Shown: piece by piece, positions 45,100 to 52,489 of the stretch
Numbering within the stretch: the first letter of the stretch is position 1
Layout of the letters: every line of letters starts with the position of its first letter
Assembly: GCF_900102815.1 (NCBI RefSeq)
Contig: NZ_FNGF01000012.1
Coordinates: 1-52,489 of the forward strand
Reading direction: 5' to 3'
Source of the DNA: Glycomyces sambucus
Lineage (GTDB): Bacteria; Actinomycetota; Actinomycetes; Mycobacteriales; Micromonosporaceae
DNA: 52,489 nt
Program-made: the position numbers and the translations under genes
Notes under the pieces: generated by a model
The model's input: only the letters and a program-made list of their open reading frames with translations
Databases searched by the model: none
What the model was told of the DNA's origin: nothing

Positions 45100-46706
45100 C
45101 GCGCCAAACCGACCCCGCCGTCGACGGCCCCGGCCACGGGACCCTCTCGATCGCCGCCATCCTCGCCGAGTCCGCCCGCCGCCGCCCCGACGCCCCCGCC
45201 CTCCATTTCATGGGCGGCACCGTCCGCTACGGCGAGCTGTGGGACCAGACCCGCGCCTACGCCGGGGCCCTCGCCGCCCGCGGCATCGGGCCCGGCTCGC
45301 GGGTCGCCATGCTCGTGCCGAACGTCCCGGACTTCCCGCGCGTCTACTACGCGGCCCTCGCGCTCGGCGCCGTGATCGTCCCGATCCACCTGCTGTTCAA
45401 GGCCGACGAGATCGCGTTCGTCCTGGAGGACTCCGGCGCCGAGCTCCTGGTGGCCGCCGCCCCGCTCCTCGCCGAGGCCGCCCCCGCCGCCGCCCGCACC
45501 GGCACCCCGCTCACCACCGTCCTCGCCCCCGAGGGCCTGGAGGTCGGCGGGCACCCGCTGCCGCGCCTCGAAGCCGAAGCGGCCCAGGCGGAGCCGATCG
45601 AGCGGTACACCTCGGTGAACCCGCTCGACGCCGCCACCGTCCTGTACACCTCGGGCACCACCGGCACCCCCAAGGGCGCGGTCGGCACCCACCTGGCGAT
45701 GGTCGAGCAGGTCCACGTCTCGCTCATCGACTCGTTCCCGATGGCCGCGGACGACGTGGTCTACGGCGGCCTGCCGTTCTTCCACTCCTTCGGGCAGATG
45801 GCGGTGCTCAACATCGCGTTCCGGCGCGGGGCCGCGATCATCCTGCTCCCGAAGTTCGACCCGGACGAGGCGCTGGCGCTCCTCAACCGCTACCAGGCGA
45901 CCGTGTTCACGGCGGTGCCGACGAACTTCGCGGGGATGGTCGAGGCCGCGAAGCGCAACCCCGACCGGCCGCCGCTGCGGTTCGCCGTCTCGGGCGGCGC
46001 GGCCCTGCCGGTGGCGCTGCTGGAGGCGTTCGAGGCGGCGTACGGCGCGGAGGTCCACGAAGGCTACGGGCTCACCGAGACCGCGCCCTCGTGCACGTTC
46101 AACATGGTGGGCGAGCCGATCCGGCCCGGCACCGTGGGCACCCCGATCTGGGGCGTCGACGTGGCCGCCGCCGACCCCGACGCCGAGGACCGGATCGCGC
46201 TGCTGCCCGCGGGGGAGCTGGGCGAGATCGTGGTGCGCGGCCACAACCTCATGAAGGGGTACCTGGGCCGGCCCGACGCCACGGCGCAGACCATCGTGGA
46301 CGGATGGTTCCGCACCGGCGACCTCGGCACCGTGAGCGCGGACCTGGTGGTGCGCATCGTGGACCGCAAGAAGGACATGATCATCCGCAACGGCTACAAC
46401 GTGTACCCGACCGAGGTCGAGGCCGTCCTCGCCCGCTACCCGGGGGTCTCGATCGCCGCGGTGTTCGGGGTCGCGCACGAGACGCACGGCCAGGAGGTCC
46501 ACGCCGCGGTCGTCCCGGCCGAGGGCGCGGTCCTCGACGCGGCCGCGGTGGTGGCGCACATGAAGGAGAAGGTCGCCGCCTACAAGTACCCGCGGGTCGT
46601 CCACGTGGTCGACGACCTCCCGCTCGGGGCGAGCGGGAAGGTCCTCAAGCGGGAGCTCGTGGAGCGGTTCGGGGCCCGGGCCGCGGTTCCCGAGGCGCCG
46701 GCCTAG
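45096..46706 (+). CDS. AMP-forming acyl-CoA ligase
   Basis: ANL-family ligase of 536 aa activating a carboxylic acid with ATP and CoA. Motifs: P-loop YTSGTTGTPKGA, A5 YGLTETAP, A7 GWFRTGDLG, hinge DRKKDMI-I and catalytic Lys in GASGKVLKREL at the C-terminus. ATG 45096 overlaps the ACAD stop by four bases. Should make the first CoA thioester of the imported substrate before the kinase/dehydrogenase step. The exact chain length cannot be read. Confidence 0.94.
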   Translation: MTRQTDPAVDGPGHGTLSIAAILAESARRRPDAPALHFMGGTVRYGELWDQTRAYAGALAARGIGPGSRVAMLVPNVPDFPRVYYAALALGAVIVPIHLLFKADEIAFVLEDSGAELLVAAAPLLAEAAPAAARTGTPLTTVLAPEGLEVGGHPLPRLEAEAAQAEPIERYTSVNPLDAATVLYTSGTTGTPKGAVGTHLAMVEQVHVSLIDSFPMAADDVVYGGLPFFHSFGQMAVLNIAFRRGAAIILLPKFDPDEALALLNRYQATVFTAVPTNFAGMVEAAKRNPDRPPLRFAVSGGAALPVALLEAFEAAYGAEVHEGYGLTETAPSCTFNMVGEPIRPGTVGTPIWGVDVAAADPDAEDRIALLPAGELGEIVVRGHNLMKGYLGRPDATAQTIVDGWFRTGDLGTVSADLVVRIVDRKKDMIIRNGYNVYPTEVEAVLARYPGVSIAAVFGVAHETHGQEVHAAVVPAEGAVLDAAAVVAHMKEKVAAYKYPRVVHVVDDLPLGASGKVLKRELVERFGARAAVPEAPA

Positions 46707-46737
46707 GGCCCGTCCGGATGCACGGGACAGGCCCTAG
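46703..46737. terminator. Hairpin covering both stop codons
   Basis: Stem CTAGGGCC (46703-46710) / GGCCCTAG (46730-46737), with additional inner pairing. It includes the TAG stop of the ligase gene (+) and, on the minus strand, the TAG of the thioesterase gene, so it is the shared end of two convergent units. Confidence 0.65.
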
Positions 46738-47153
46738 CCCTCGCCGATCCGCAGCTCCGCCTCCACGGCGGCGCGCACGGGCGCGGGGACCGGCACCGGG
46801 CGGCGCCCGGCGCGGTCGACGAACACGTGCGTGAAGCGGCCCAGCGCGAGCGGCGCGCCCCGATCGGGCGCGCCCTCGCGCAGGATCGCCAGGTCCCACG
46901 TGACCGAGGTGGTCCCGAGGCGGGCCACGGCGATGTCGACCTCCAGGACCTCGGGGAACGAGGCGGGGGCCAGGAACTCGCACGACGAGGCCCGGGCCAG
47001 CCCGATGACGTCCCCGGCCGGGTCGAGGCCCGCGCGGTGCATCATCCAGGAGTTCACCGCCGAGTCCATCGCCTCGTAGTAGACGGTGTTGTTCATGTGG
47101 CCGTACTGGTCGTTGTCGTTCCAGCGCAGCGGGAACGGGTGGCGGTTGGTCAA
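46734..47153 (-). CDS. Acyl-CoA thioesterase (4HBT, YbgC-like)
   Basis: Hotdog-fold thioesterase of about 139 aa. LRWNDNDQYGHMNNTVYYEA contains the catalytic Asp and the typical Y-G-H-M/V-N-N motif. Releases CoA from acyl thioesters, perhaps to relieve CoA trapping. I place the start at TTG 47153, because GGAGGAG lies five to six bases before it and the family begins there. ATG 47183 and GTG 47189 are alternatives that would add 10-12 residues. Operator C lies 54 bases upstream, so it is probably co-regulated. Confidence 0.85.
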   Translation of the reverse strand: MTNRHPFPLRWNDNDQYGHMNNTVYYEAMDSAVNSWMMHRAGLDPAGDVIGLARASSCEFLAPASFPEVLEVDIAVARLGTTSVTWDLAILREGAPDRGAPLALGRFTHVFVDRAGRRPVPVPAPVRAAVEAELRIGEG

Positions 47154-47206
47154 GATCGCTCCTCCGGGGGCTTCAGTTCGCATCGGCACACGTGCATACT
47201 AGTAAC

Positions 47207-47224
47207 ATACCGACCGGTCGGTTT
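47207..47224. promoter_or_regulatory. TetR-type operator, site C
   Basis: ATACCGACCGGTCGGTTT, the most palindromic core (ACCGACCGGTCGGT). It lies between the divergent thioesterase gene (-) and the acyl-CoA dehydrogenase gene (+). Confidence 0.85.
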
Positions 47225-47252
47225 CACCGGTCCGGGACCGACAGGAGAACCC

Positions 47253-48434
47253 ATGACCGCCACCGGCCGGCTCGACGCCGACTTCTACCACTTCCAGGAC
47301 CTCCTCACCCCAGTGGAGCACGAAGCGGCCCTGCGCCTGCGCGACTTCATGGAACGCGAGGTCCGCCCCCTCGCCGACGACTACTGGGACCGCGCCGAGT
47401 TCCCCCACCACCTCGTCCCCGGCATCGCCGCCACCGGCGTCATCGGCACCGCCTGGCCCGAATCCCGCCGCTTCGAGAACAGCGCCCTCTTCCGCGGCTG
47501 GGCCGCCGTCGAGATCGCCCGCGTCGACGCCTCCTTCGCCACCTTCGTCGGCGTCACCTCCGGACTCGCCATGGGCGCCATCGGCGTCGGCGGCTCCGAC
47601 GCCCAGCGCGCCGAATGGCTCCCGCCCATGGGCCGCGGCGAGGTCATCGGCGCCTTCGGCCTCACCGAACCCCTCGCCGGCTCCGACACCGCCCGCGGCC
47701 TGCGCACCACCGCCACCCGCCGCGGCGACACCTGGATCCTCGACGGCGCCAAGCGCTGGATCGGCAACGCCACCTTCGCCGACATCACCCTCATCTGGGC
47801 CAAGGACATCGACGACGGCCACGTCAAGGGCTTCATCGTCCGCAAGGACGCCCCCGGCTTCAAAGCCGAGAAGATCGAGCGCAAGCAGTCCCTGCGCGGC
47901 GTCCAGAACGCCGACATCACCCTCACCGGCGTCGAAGTCCCCGAGGCCGACCGCCTCCAGCGGATCGACTCCTTCAAGGACCTCGCCGGCGTCCTCGGCC
48001 CCACCCGCGTCGGCGTGGCCTGGGAGGCCATGGGCATCGCCCTCGGCGCCCACGAGGCCGCCGTCCGCTACGCCAAGGAGCGCGAGCAGTTCGGCCGCCC
48101 CATCGCCGCCTTCCAGCTCATCCAGCAGAAACTCGCCGAGAACCTCGCCGACGTCACCGCCGGACTCGCCGTCTGCGTCCGCGCCGCCCAGCTCGAAGAC
48201 GCCGGCGAGCGCCGCGACGAGCACGCCGCGATGGCCAAGGCGTTCTGCACCGCCCGCATGAGGGACGTCGTCGCCCGCGCCCGCGCCGTCCTCGGCGGCA
48301 ACGGCATCCAGCTCGACCACGGCGTCGCCCGCTACTTCGCCGACGCCGAGGCCGTCTACTCCTACGAAGGCACCTACGACATGAACACCCTCATCGTCGG
48401 CCGCGCCGTCACCGGACACCAGGCATTCGTCTGA
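47253..48434 (+). CDS. Acyl-CoA dehydrogenase (glutaryl-CoA dehydrogenase-like)
   Basis: Flavoprotein of 393 aa: FGLTEPLAGSD for FAD contact, GAKRWIGNATFADI, REQFGRPIAAFQLIQQKLAE, and the C-terminal AVYSYEGTYDMNTLIVGRA with catalytic Glu in YEGTYD. Most like the glutaryl-CoA dehydrogenase branch. Catalyses alpha,beta-oxidation of the acyl-CoA. ATG 47253 with AGGAG six bases upstream, 29 bases beyond operator C. Followed 11 bases later by the thiolase gene. Confidence 0.93.
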   Translation: MTATGRLDADFYHFQDLLTPVEHEAALRLRDFMEREVRPLADDYWDRAEFPHHLVPGIAATGVIGTAWPESRRFENSALFRGWAAVEIARVDASFATFVGVTSGLAMGAIGVGGSDAQRAEWLPPMGRGEVIGAFGLTEPLAGSDTARGLRTTATRRGDTWILDGAKRWIGNATFADITLIWAKDIDDGHVKGFIVRKDAPGFKAEKIERKQSLRGVQNADITLTGVEVPEADRLQRIDSFKDLAGVLGPTRVGVAWEAMGIALGAHEAAVRYAKEREQFGRPIAAFQLIQQKLAENLADVTAGLAVCVRAAQLEDAGERRDEHAAMAKAFCTARMRDVVARARAVLGGNGIQLDHGVARYFADAEAVYSYEGTYDMNTLIVGRAVTGHQAFV

Positions 48435-48445
48435 AAGGAACCCAC

Positions 48446-49666
48446 ATGACCGAGGCATACATCGCCGCCACCGCCCGCTCCCCGATCGGCCGCGCCCACA
48501 AGGGCTCGCTCAAGGACGCCCGCGCCGACGACCTCGCCGCCCAGATGGTCAGCGCCGCCGTCGCCAAGCTCCCCGGCCTCGACCCCGCCCGCATCGACGA
48601 CCTCCTCCTCGGCTGCGGCATGCCCGGCGGCCGCCAGGGCATGAACATGGCCCGCATCGTCGCCGTCCTGCTCGGCTGGGACACCGTCCCCGGCGCCACC
48701 GTCACCCGCTACTGTTCCTCCAGCCTCCAGACCACCCGCATGGCGTTCCACGCCATCAAGGCCGGCGAAGGCGACGTCTTCGTCTCCGCCGGCGTCGAAT
48801 CCGTCTCCGGCATGGACATCGGCTCCAGCGACGCCATCCCCGGCGCCGACCTCGAGAACCCCGCCTTCACCGACGCCGTGCTCCGCACGAACAAGCGCGC
48901 CGGCGGCGCCTTCGGCTGGACCGACCCCCGCGCCGAGGGCCGCCTCCCTGACCCCTACATCGCCATGGGCCAGACCGCCGAGAACGTCGCCGCGATCCGC
49001 GGCGTCACCCGCGAGCAGCAGGACGCCTTCGCCGCCCGCAGCCAGCAGCGCGCCGAACGCGCGGTCGCCGACGGCTTCTGGGCCAGGGACATCACCCCCG
49101 TCACCCTCCCCGACGGCACCGTCGTCACCGCCGACGACGGCCCCCGCCCCGGCACCACGATCGCGAAGCTCGCCGGACTCGACCCCGTGTTCCGTCCGAA
49201 CGGGACGGTCACCGCGGGGAACGCGTGCCCGCTCAACGACGGCGCCGCCGCCCTCGTCGTCGTCTCCGACCGCGTGGTGGCCGAACTCGGGATCGAGCCG
49301 ATCGCCCGCATCGTCTCCACGGGCGTCTCCGGGCTCTCCCCGGAGATCATGGGCCTGGGCCCGGTCGAGGCGTCGCGGCGCGCGCTCGCGCTGGCGGGCC
49401 TGGGGATCGAGGACATCGACCTGGTCGAGATCAACGAGGCGTTCGCCGCGCAGGTGATCCCCTCGGCGCGCGACCTCGGCGTCGACGAGGAGCAGCTGAA
49501 CGTCAAGGGCGGCGCGATCGCCGTCGGGCACCCGTTCGGGATGACCGGCGCCCGGATCACCTCCACACTGCTGAACGCTCTCGAGGACACCGGCGGGCGG
49601 TACGGCCTCGAGGCGATGTGCGTGGGCGGCGGGCAGGGCATGGCGATGGTCCTCGAACGCCTCTGA
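48446..49666 (+). CDS. Acetyl-CoA acyltransferase (thiolase)
   Basis: Thiolase of 406 aa. Nucleophile Cys90 in TRYCSSSLQT, His in NVKGGAIAVGHPFGMTGA, second Cys in AMCVGGGQGMA. Cleaves a 3-ketoacyl-CoA into acetyl-CoA (or propionyl-CoA) and a shortened acyl-CoA, the last step of a beta-oxidation round. ATG 48446 with AAAGGAA upstream. Ends in a strong terminator. Confidence 0.95.
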   Translation: MTEAYIAATARSPIGRAHKGSLKDARADDLAAQMVSAAVAKLPGLDPARIDDLLLGCGMPGGRQGMNMARIVAVLLGWDTVPGATVTRYCSSSLQTTRMAFHAIKAGEGDVFVSAGVESVSGMDIGSSDAIPGADLENPAFTDAVLRTNKRAGGAFGWTDPRAEGRLPDPYIAMGQTAENVAAIRGVTREQQDAFAARSQQRAERAVADGFWARDITPVTLPDGTVVTADDGPRPGTTIAKLAGLDPVFRPNGTVTAGNACPLNDGAAALVVVSDRVVAELGIEPIARIVSTGVSGLSPEIMGLGPVEASRRALALAGLGIEDIDLVEINEAFAAQVIPSARDLGVDEEQLNVKGGAIAVGHPFGMTGARITSTLLNALEDTGGRYGLEAMCVGGGQGMAMVLERL

Positions 49667-49692
49667 GCCGCTTGAGCTTTGATTCCACACGA

Positions 49693-49725
49693 AAGCGGCG
49701 CGGTCCCACAAGGACCGCGCCGCTT
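49693..49725. terminator. Bidirectional terminator
   Basis: Perfect 14-bp stem AAGCGGCGCGGTCC / GGACCGCGCCGCTT with a 5-base loop, between the convergent thiolase (+) and MaoC (-) genes. Confidence 0.88.
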
Positions 49726-49734
49726 CGGGTTTCG

Positions 49735-50190
49735 CTACTCGGGGACGTAGAGGGTGATGGTCCGGGCGACGAGCGCGGGCTTGGCGGCGCCCTCGATCTC
49801 CACCGTGACGTCGTACCCGGCGCGCACGCCGCGGCCGGTTGCCTCGGCGCTGGCGAGTTCGACCACCGCGCGGACGCGGGCGCCGACCGGCACGGGCTGG
49901 AGGAACCGGAGCCGGTCGAGCCCGTAGTTGACGGACATGGCGAGGCCGTCGATCACGATGAGGCCCTTGAGGAGCCCCGGGAGCAGCGACAGGGTGAGGT
50001 AGCCGTGGGCGATGGGCCCGCCGAAGGGCCCGGCGGCGGCGCGCTCGGGGTCGGTGTGGATCCACTGGTGGTCGCCGGTGGCGTCGGCGAACGCGTCGAC
50101 GCGCTCCTGGTCGATCCGGAGCCAGTCGCCGACGGCCTTGGCGCCGAGGGCGTTGACGAGGTCTTGGGGGGAGGCCGCGGTGATGGTCAC
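49735..50190 (-). CDS. MaoC family (R)-enoyl-CoA hydratase
   Basis: Hotdog-fold dehydratase of 151 aa. The hydratase-2 motif is present as FADATGDHQWIHTDPERAAA with catalytic Asp and His, and the PFGGPIAHGYLTLSL segment. Hydrates enoyl-CoA to (R)-3-hydroxyacyl-CoA or the reverse. GTG 50190 overlaps the stop of the SDR gene by four bases. Last gene of the operon headed by the alcohol dehydrogenase. Confidence 0.92.
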   Translation of the reverse strand: MTITAASPQDLVNALGAKAVGDWLRIDQERVDAFADATGDHQWIHTDPERAAAGPFGGPIAHGYLTLSLLPGLLKGLIVIDGLAMSVNYGLDRLRFLQPVPVGARVRAVVELASAEATGRGVRAGYDVTVEIEGAAKPALVARTITLYVPE

Positions 50191-50939
50191 GCCTTCGGCC
50201 CTCCCGCCACGTACAGGACCTGGCCGGAGACGAACCCGGCGTCCTCGGAGCAGAAGAACGCGACCGCGGCGGCGATGTCCTCGGGCTGGCCGACGCGCCC
50301 GACCGGGGTCTCCTTGGCCGCGTGGGCGAGGAAGTCCTCGAAGGGCACGCCGATCCGCTCGGCGGTGGCCTTGGTCATCTCGGTCTCGATGAACCCGGGC
50401 GCGACGGCGTTCGCGGTGATCCCGAAGCGGCCCAGCTCGATCGCGAGGGTCTTGGTGAAGCCCTGCATGCCGGCCTTGGCGGCGGCGTAGTTCGCCTGGC
50501 CGCGGTTGCCGAGCGCGGAGGTGCTGGAGAGGTTGACGATCCGGCCCCAGCCCGCGTCCACCATGGACGACTGGACGGCGCGGCTCATGAGGAACGCGCC
50601 GCGCAGGTGGACGCCGAGGACCGCGTCCCAGTCGCCCGCGCTCATCTTGAACAGGAGGTTGTCGCGGAGGATGCCGGCGTTGTTGACGAGGATCTGCGGC
50701 GGGCCGAGCTCGGCGGCGACGCGGGCGACGGCCGCGGCGGCGGCCTCCTCGTCGGCGACGTCGGCGCCCACGGCGATCGCCCTGCCGCCCTTGGCGTTGA
50801 TCGCGTCGGCGGTGGTCCGCGCCTGCTCCTCGGCGAGGTCGAGGACGGCGACGGCGTGGCCGTCGGCGGCGAGGCGGCGGGCCGTGGCGGCCCCGATGCC
50901 GCGCGCGGCGCCGGTGACGATGGCGGTCCTTGCGGTCAT
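50187..50939 (-). CDS. FabG-like 3-hydroxyacyl-CoA dehydrogenase (SDR)
   Basis: Classical SDR of 250 aa: TGAARGIG, NNAGILRDNLLFKM (typical of FabG/PhaB-like reductases), LSSTSALGNRGQANYAAAKA with Ser and Y-x-x-x-K. With the neighbouring MaoC (R)-hydratase it fits an (R)-specific 3-hydroxyacyl-CoA dehydrogenase feeding the thiolase. ATG 50939 with AAGGGA upstream; 21 bases separate it from the alcohol dehydrogenase stop. Confidence 0.93.
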   Translation of the reverse strand: MTARTAIVTGAARGIGAATARRLAADGHAVAVLDLAEEQARTTADAINAKGGRAIAVGADVADEEAAAAAVARVAAELGPPQILVNNAGILRDNLLFKMSAGDWDAVLGVHLRGAFLMSRAVQSSMVDAGWGRIVNLSSTSALGNRGQANYAAAKAGMQGFTKTLAIELGRFGITANAVAPGFIETEMTKATAERIGVPFEDFLAHAAKETPVGRVGQPEDIAAAVAFFCSEDAGFVSGQVLYVAGGPKA

Positions 50940-50960
50940 TGGCTTGGGTCCCTTCGAAGG

Positions 50961-52049
50961 TCAGAACACGATGAGCTGGCGCAGGGCCTCGCCCGCGGCG
51001 AGGCGGTCGAGGGCCTGCGGGAGGCCGTCGAGGCCGATGCGGTCGGAGACGAGCCGGTCGAGCGGGAGCCGCCCGGCGCGCCAGAGGCCGGCGTAGCGGG
51101 GGACGTCGTCGCCGGGCACGGCCGAGCCGAGGTAGGAGCCGACGACGGTGCGGGCCTCGGCCGTCAGGCGCAGCGGCGCGATCGAGGCGCGCGCGTCGGG
51201 GTGGGGGAGGCCGACGGTGACGGTGGTGCCGCCGGGCGCGGTGAGCGCGAACGCGGTCTCGAAGGCGCGGGCCGACCCGGCGGCCTCCACGACGACGGGC
51301 GCGCGCAGGTCGCCGAGGCGGTCCGGGGTGCAGGCGTCGGCGCCGAGGGACCGGGCGAGGTCGAGCTTCGCGGGGACGGTGTCGACGCCGACCACCCTGT
51401 GGCCCAGTGCCTGCGCGACGAGGAGCGCGGCCATGCCGACGCCGCCGAGGCCGACGACGGCGACCGTCTCGCCCGGGTTCGGCCTGCCCGCGTTGACGAC
51501 CGCGCCGCCGCCGGTGAGCACGGCGCAGCCGAGGAGCGCGGCGATGTCGGGCGGCACGTCGTCCTCGACGGGGACCACGGAGCTCTCGGAGACCACGGCG
51601 CGGGTCGCGAACGCGCTGACGCCGAGGTGGTGGGCGACGGGTTCGCCGCCGCGGCGCAGGCGCACGGCGCCGCCGACGAGGGTCCCGGCGGCGTTCGCGG
51701 CGCTGCCGACCGCGCAGGGGAGGCGCCCGAGGGTGCCGCACTCCTCGCAGCGGCCGCAGCGGGGGAGGAAGGTCATGACGACCCGGCGGCCGACCGCGAT
51801 GCCGGTGCCGGGCCCGGCGGCCTCGACGATCCCGGCGGCCTCGTGGCCCAGGAGCATCGGCACGGGCCGCACGCGGCTGCCGTCGACCACCGACAGGTCC
51901 GAGTGGCACAGCCCCGCGACCTCGACCCGGACCAGCAGCTCGCCCGGCCCGGGGCCGTCGAGTTCCAAGGGGCCCAGCGTGAGCGGCATCGACTCGGCGT
52001 ACGGGCCCGGCGCGCCGCAGCGCTCCAGCACGGCTCCGGTGATCTCCAC
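50961..52049 (-). CDS. Zinc-dependent alcohol dehydrogenase (MDR)
   Basis: Medium-chain dehydrogenase of 362 aa. Catalytic zinc ligands in AGLCHSDLSV and LLGHEAAGIV; four Cys of the structural zinc lobe (PRCGRCEECGTLGRLPC); NAD-binding GLGGVGMAALLVAQA. Similar to class III-like and actinobacterial mycothiol/aryl alcohol dehydrogenases. Start set at GTG 52049, since GAGGAGGT lies just before it; ATG 52085 and 52139 are in frame further upstream. First gene of the ADH-SDR-MaoC operon, with operator D upstream. Likely oxidises an alcohol intermediate or substrate. Confidence 0.9.
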   Translation of the reverse strand: MEITGAVLERCGAPGPYAESMPLTLGPLELDGPGPGELLVRVEVAGLCHSDLSVVDGSRVRPVPMLLGHEAAGIVEAAGPGTGIAVGRRVVMTFLPRCGRCEECGTLGRLPCAVGSAANAAGTLVGGAVRLRRGGEPVAHHLGVSAFATRAVVSESSVVPVEDDVPPDIAALLGCAVLTGGGAVVNAGRPNPGETVAVVGLGGVGMAALLVAQALGHRVVGVDTVPAKLDLARSLGADACTPDRLGDLRAPVVVEAAGSARAFETAFALTAPGGTTVTVGLPHPDARASIAPLRLTAEARTVVGSYLGSAVPGDDVPRYAGLWRAGRLPLDRLVSDRIGLDGLPQALDRLAAGEALRQLIVF

Positions 52050-52137
52050 GGCGACCTCCTCGTCATCGGGGTGGTGCACGGCCATCCTCGCGGCACCGCG
52101 CGGCCGGCCCGCAGCGGGCCGGCCGGTTCCGCTCAGC

Positions 52138-52155
52138 ATACCGACTGGACGGTTT
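52138..52155. promoter_or_regulatory. TetR-type operator, site D
   Basis: ATACCGACTGGACGGTTT, about 90 bases upstream of the alcohol dehydrogenase start on the minus strand. Same motif as sites A, B and C. Confidence 0.8.
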
Positions 52156-52188
52156 GTAGCGCTACCCCCGTCCCCGCGAGCACCGCCG

Positions 52189-52278
52189 ACCGTGCCGACC
52201 GTGCCGACCGTGCCGACCGTGCCGACCGTGCCGACCGTGCCGACCGTGCCGACCGTGCCGACCGTGCCGACCGTGCCC
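52189..52278. repeat. Tandem repeat, 9 bp x 10
   Basis: Nine perfect copies of ACCGTGCCG (52189-52269) and a tenth ending in C, between the alcohol dehydrogenase and the terminal TetR gene. No spacers and no plausible coding frame. Confidence 0.95.
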
Positions 52279-52340
52279 TACCCGCCGTCCTGGCGCGGCG
52301 GCCCGCCGTCCCCCGCCGTGTGGCGATCTCCACAGAAGGA

Positions 52341-52370
52341 TGCACTCAGTGCATCGTTGCATTTAGTGTA
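52341..52370. promoter_or_regulatory. Two tandem operator-like palindromes before TetR gene
   Basis: TGCACTCAGTGCA (52341-52353, perfect palindrome around C) and TGCATTTAGTGTA (52358-52370, diverged copy), separated by TCGT and ending six bases before the ATG at 52377. Probable autoregulatory sites of the TetR protein that follows. The motif is unlike sites A-D. Confidence 0.65.
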
Positions 52371-52376
52371 GGCGGC

Positions 52377-52489
52377 ATGGCCGAAGCCACCGGACCCGTC
52401 GACCGACGCGCCGCCCTCAAAGCCAAGAGCCGCCGCGCCATCCTCGACGCCGCCGCCGACCTCATGACCCGGCGCCGCACCGCCGACTT
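52377..52489 (+). CDS. TetR family regulator (partial, cut by window end)
   Basis: Only the first 37 codons are present. After a charged start (MAEATGPVDRRAALKAKSRR) the sequence AILDAAADLMTRRRTADF matches helix 1 of a TetR HTH domain. The ATG lies six bases from the second palindrome, so the mRNA is nearly leaderless. The target genes lie outside the window. Confidence 0.75.
   Translation, partial: MAEATGPVDRRAALKAKSRRAILDAAADLMTRRRTAD

Overview
This window is GC-rich (strong G/C preference at third codon positions) and comes from an actinomycete. The 16S and 23S genes are of actinobacterial type, many CDSs start with GTG, there is a perfect IdeR/DtxR iron box, and one of the small fragments is of the DUF397 type. 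My recollection of 16S sequences points to Glycomycetaceae (Glycomyces-like), but I could not run a comparison.

Layout. 1-5.6 kb: a complete rRNA operon (16S-23S-5S) without tRNA genes in its spacers. 5.7-13.7 kb: single housekeeping or accessory genes (TPR membrane protein, gamma-glutamyltransferase, YcaQ-type DNA glycosylase, secreted alpha-lytic-type protease, NmrA-like reductase with a marked operator region). 14-19.3 kb: a NarL-type two-component system, a DUF998 membrane protein, a nitrilase-family hydrolase, a small helical ESX-like protein, and a TetR gene whose 3' end runs into a mosaic of gene remnants. 19.4-21.7 kb: two unknown membrane proteins and a small kinase-fold protein.

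21.7-25.1 kb: an iron-controlled divergent pair. A siderophore-interacting flavoprotein faces an unusual fusion of a penicillin-acylase-type Ntn hydrolase and a siderophore acyltransferase (GNAT). A perfect IdeR box lies between them. 25.1-33.7 kb: a carbohydrate operon with an ABC importer (binding protein and two permeases), a GH43 glycosidase carrying an Ala-Asn repeat and a tRNA-like insertion, two tandem PmoA/DUF6807 paralogues and a ROK regulator.

34.4-52.2 kb: a catabolic island. I see the same 18-bp palindrome (ATACCGwCCGGwCGGTwT-like) four times, always at the head of a transcription unit: SDR-TetR-quinone oxidoreductase-SDR; a complete branched-chain-type ABC importer followed by a kinase, an ACAD11-like dehydrogenase and an acyl-CoA ligase; a divergent thioesterase and acyl-CoA dehydrogenase/thiolase pair; and an alcohol dehydrogenase-SDR-MaoC operon. 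The TetR protein at 35.2 kb is the obvious candidate to bind all four. The kinase plus dehydrogenase pair is the split form of mammalian ACAD10/11 and recalls the Lva pathway, so the island may import and degrade a 4-hydroxy (or gamma-keto/lactone) acid through a phosphorylated acyl-CoA followed by beta-oxidation. The window ends inside another TetR gene preceded by two operator-like palindromes. Four short tandem repeats (periods 8, 7, 6 and 9 bp) are scattered through the window.
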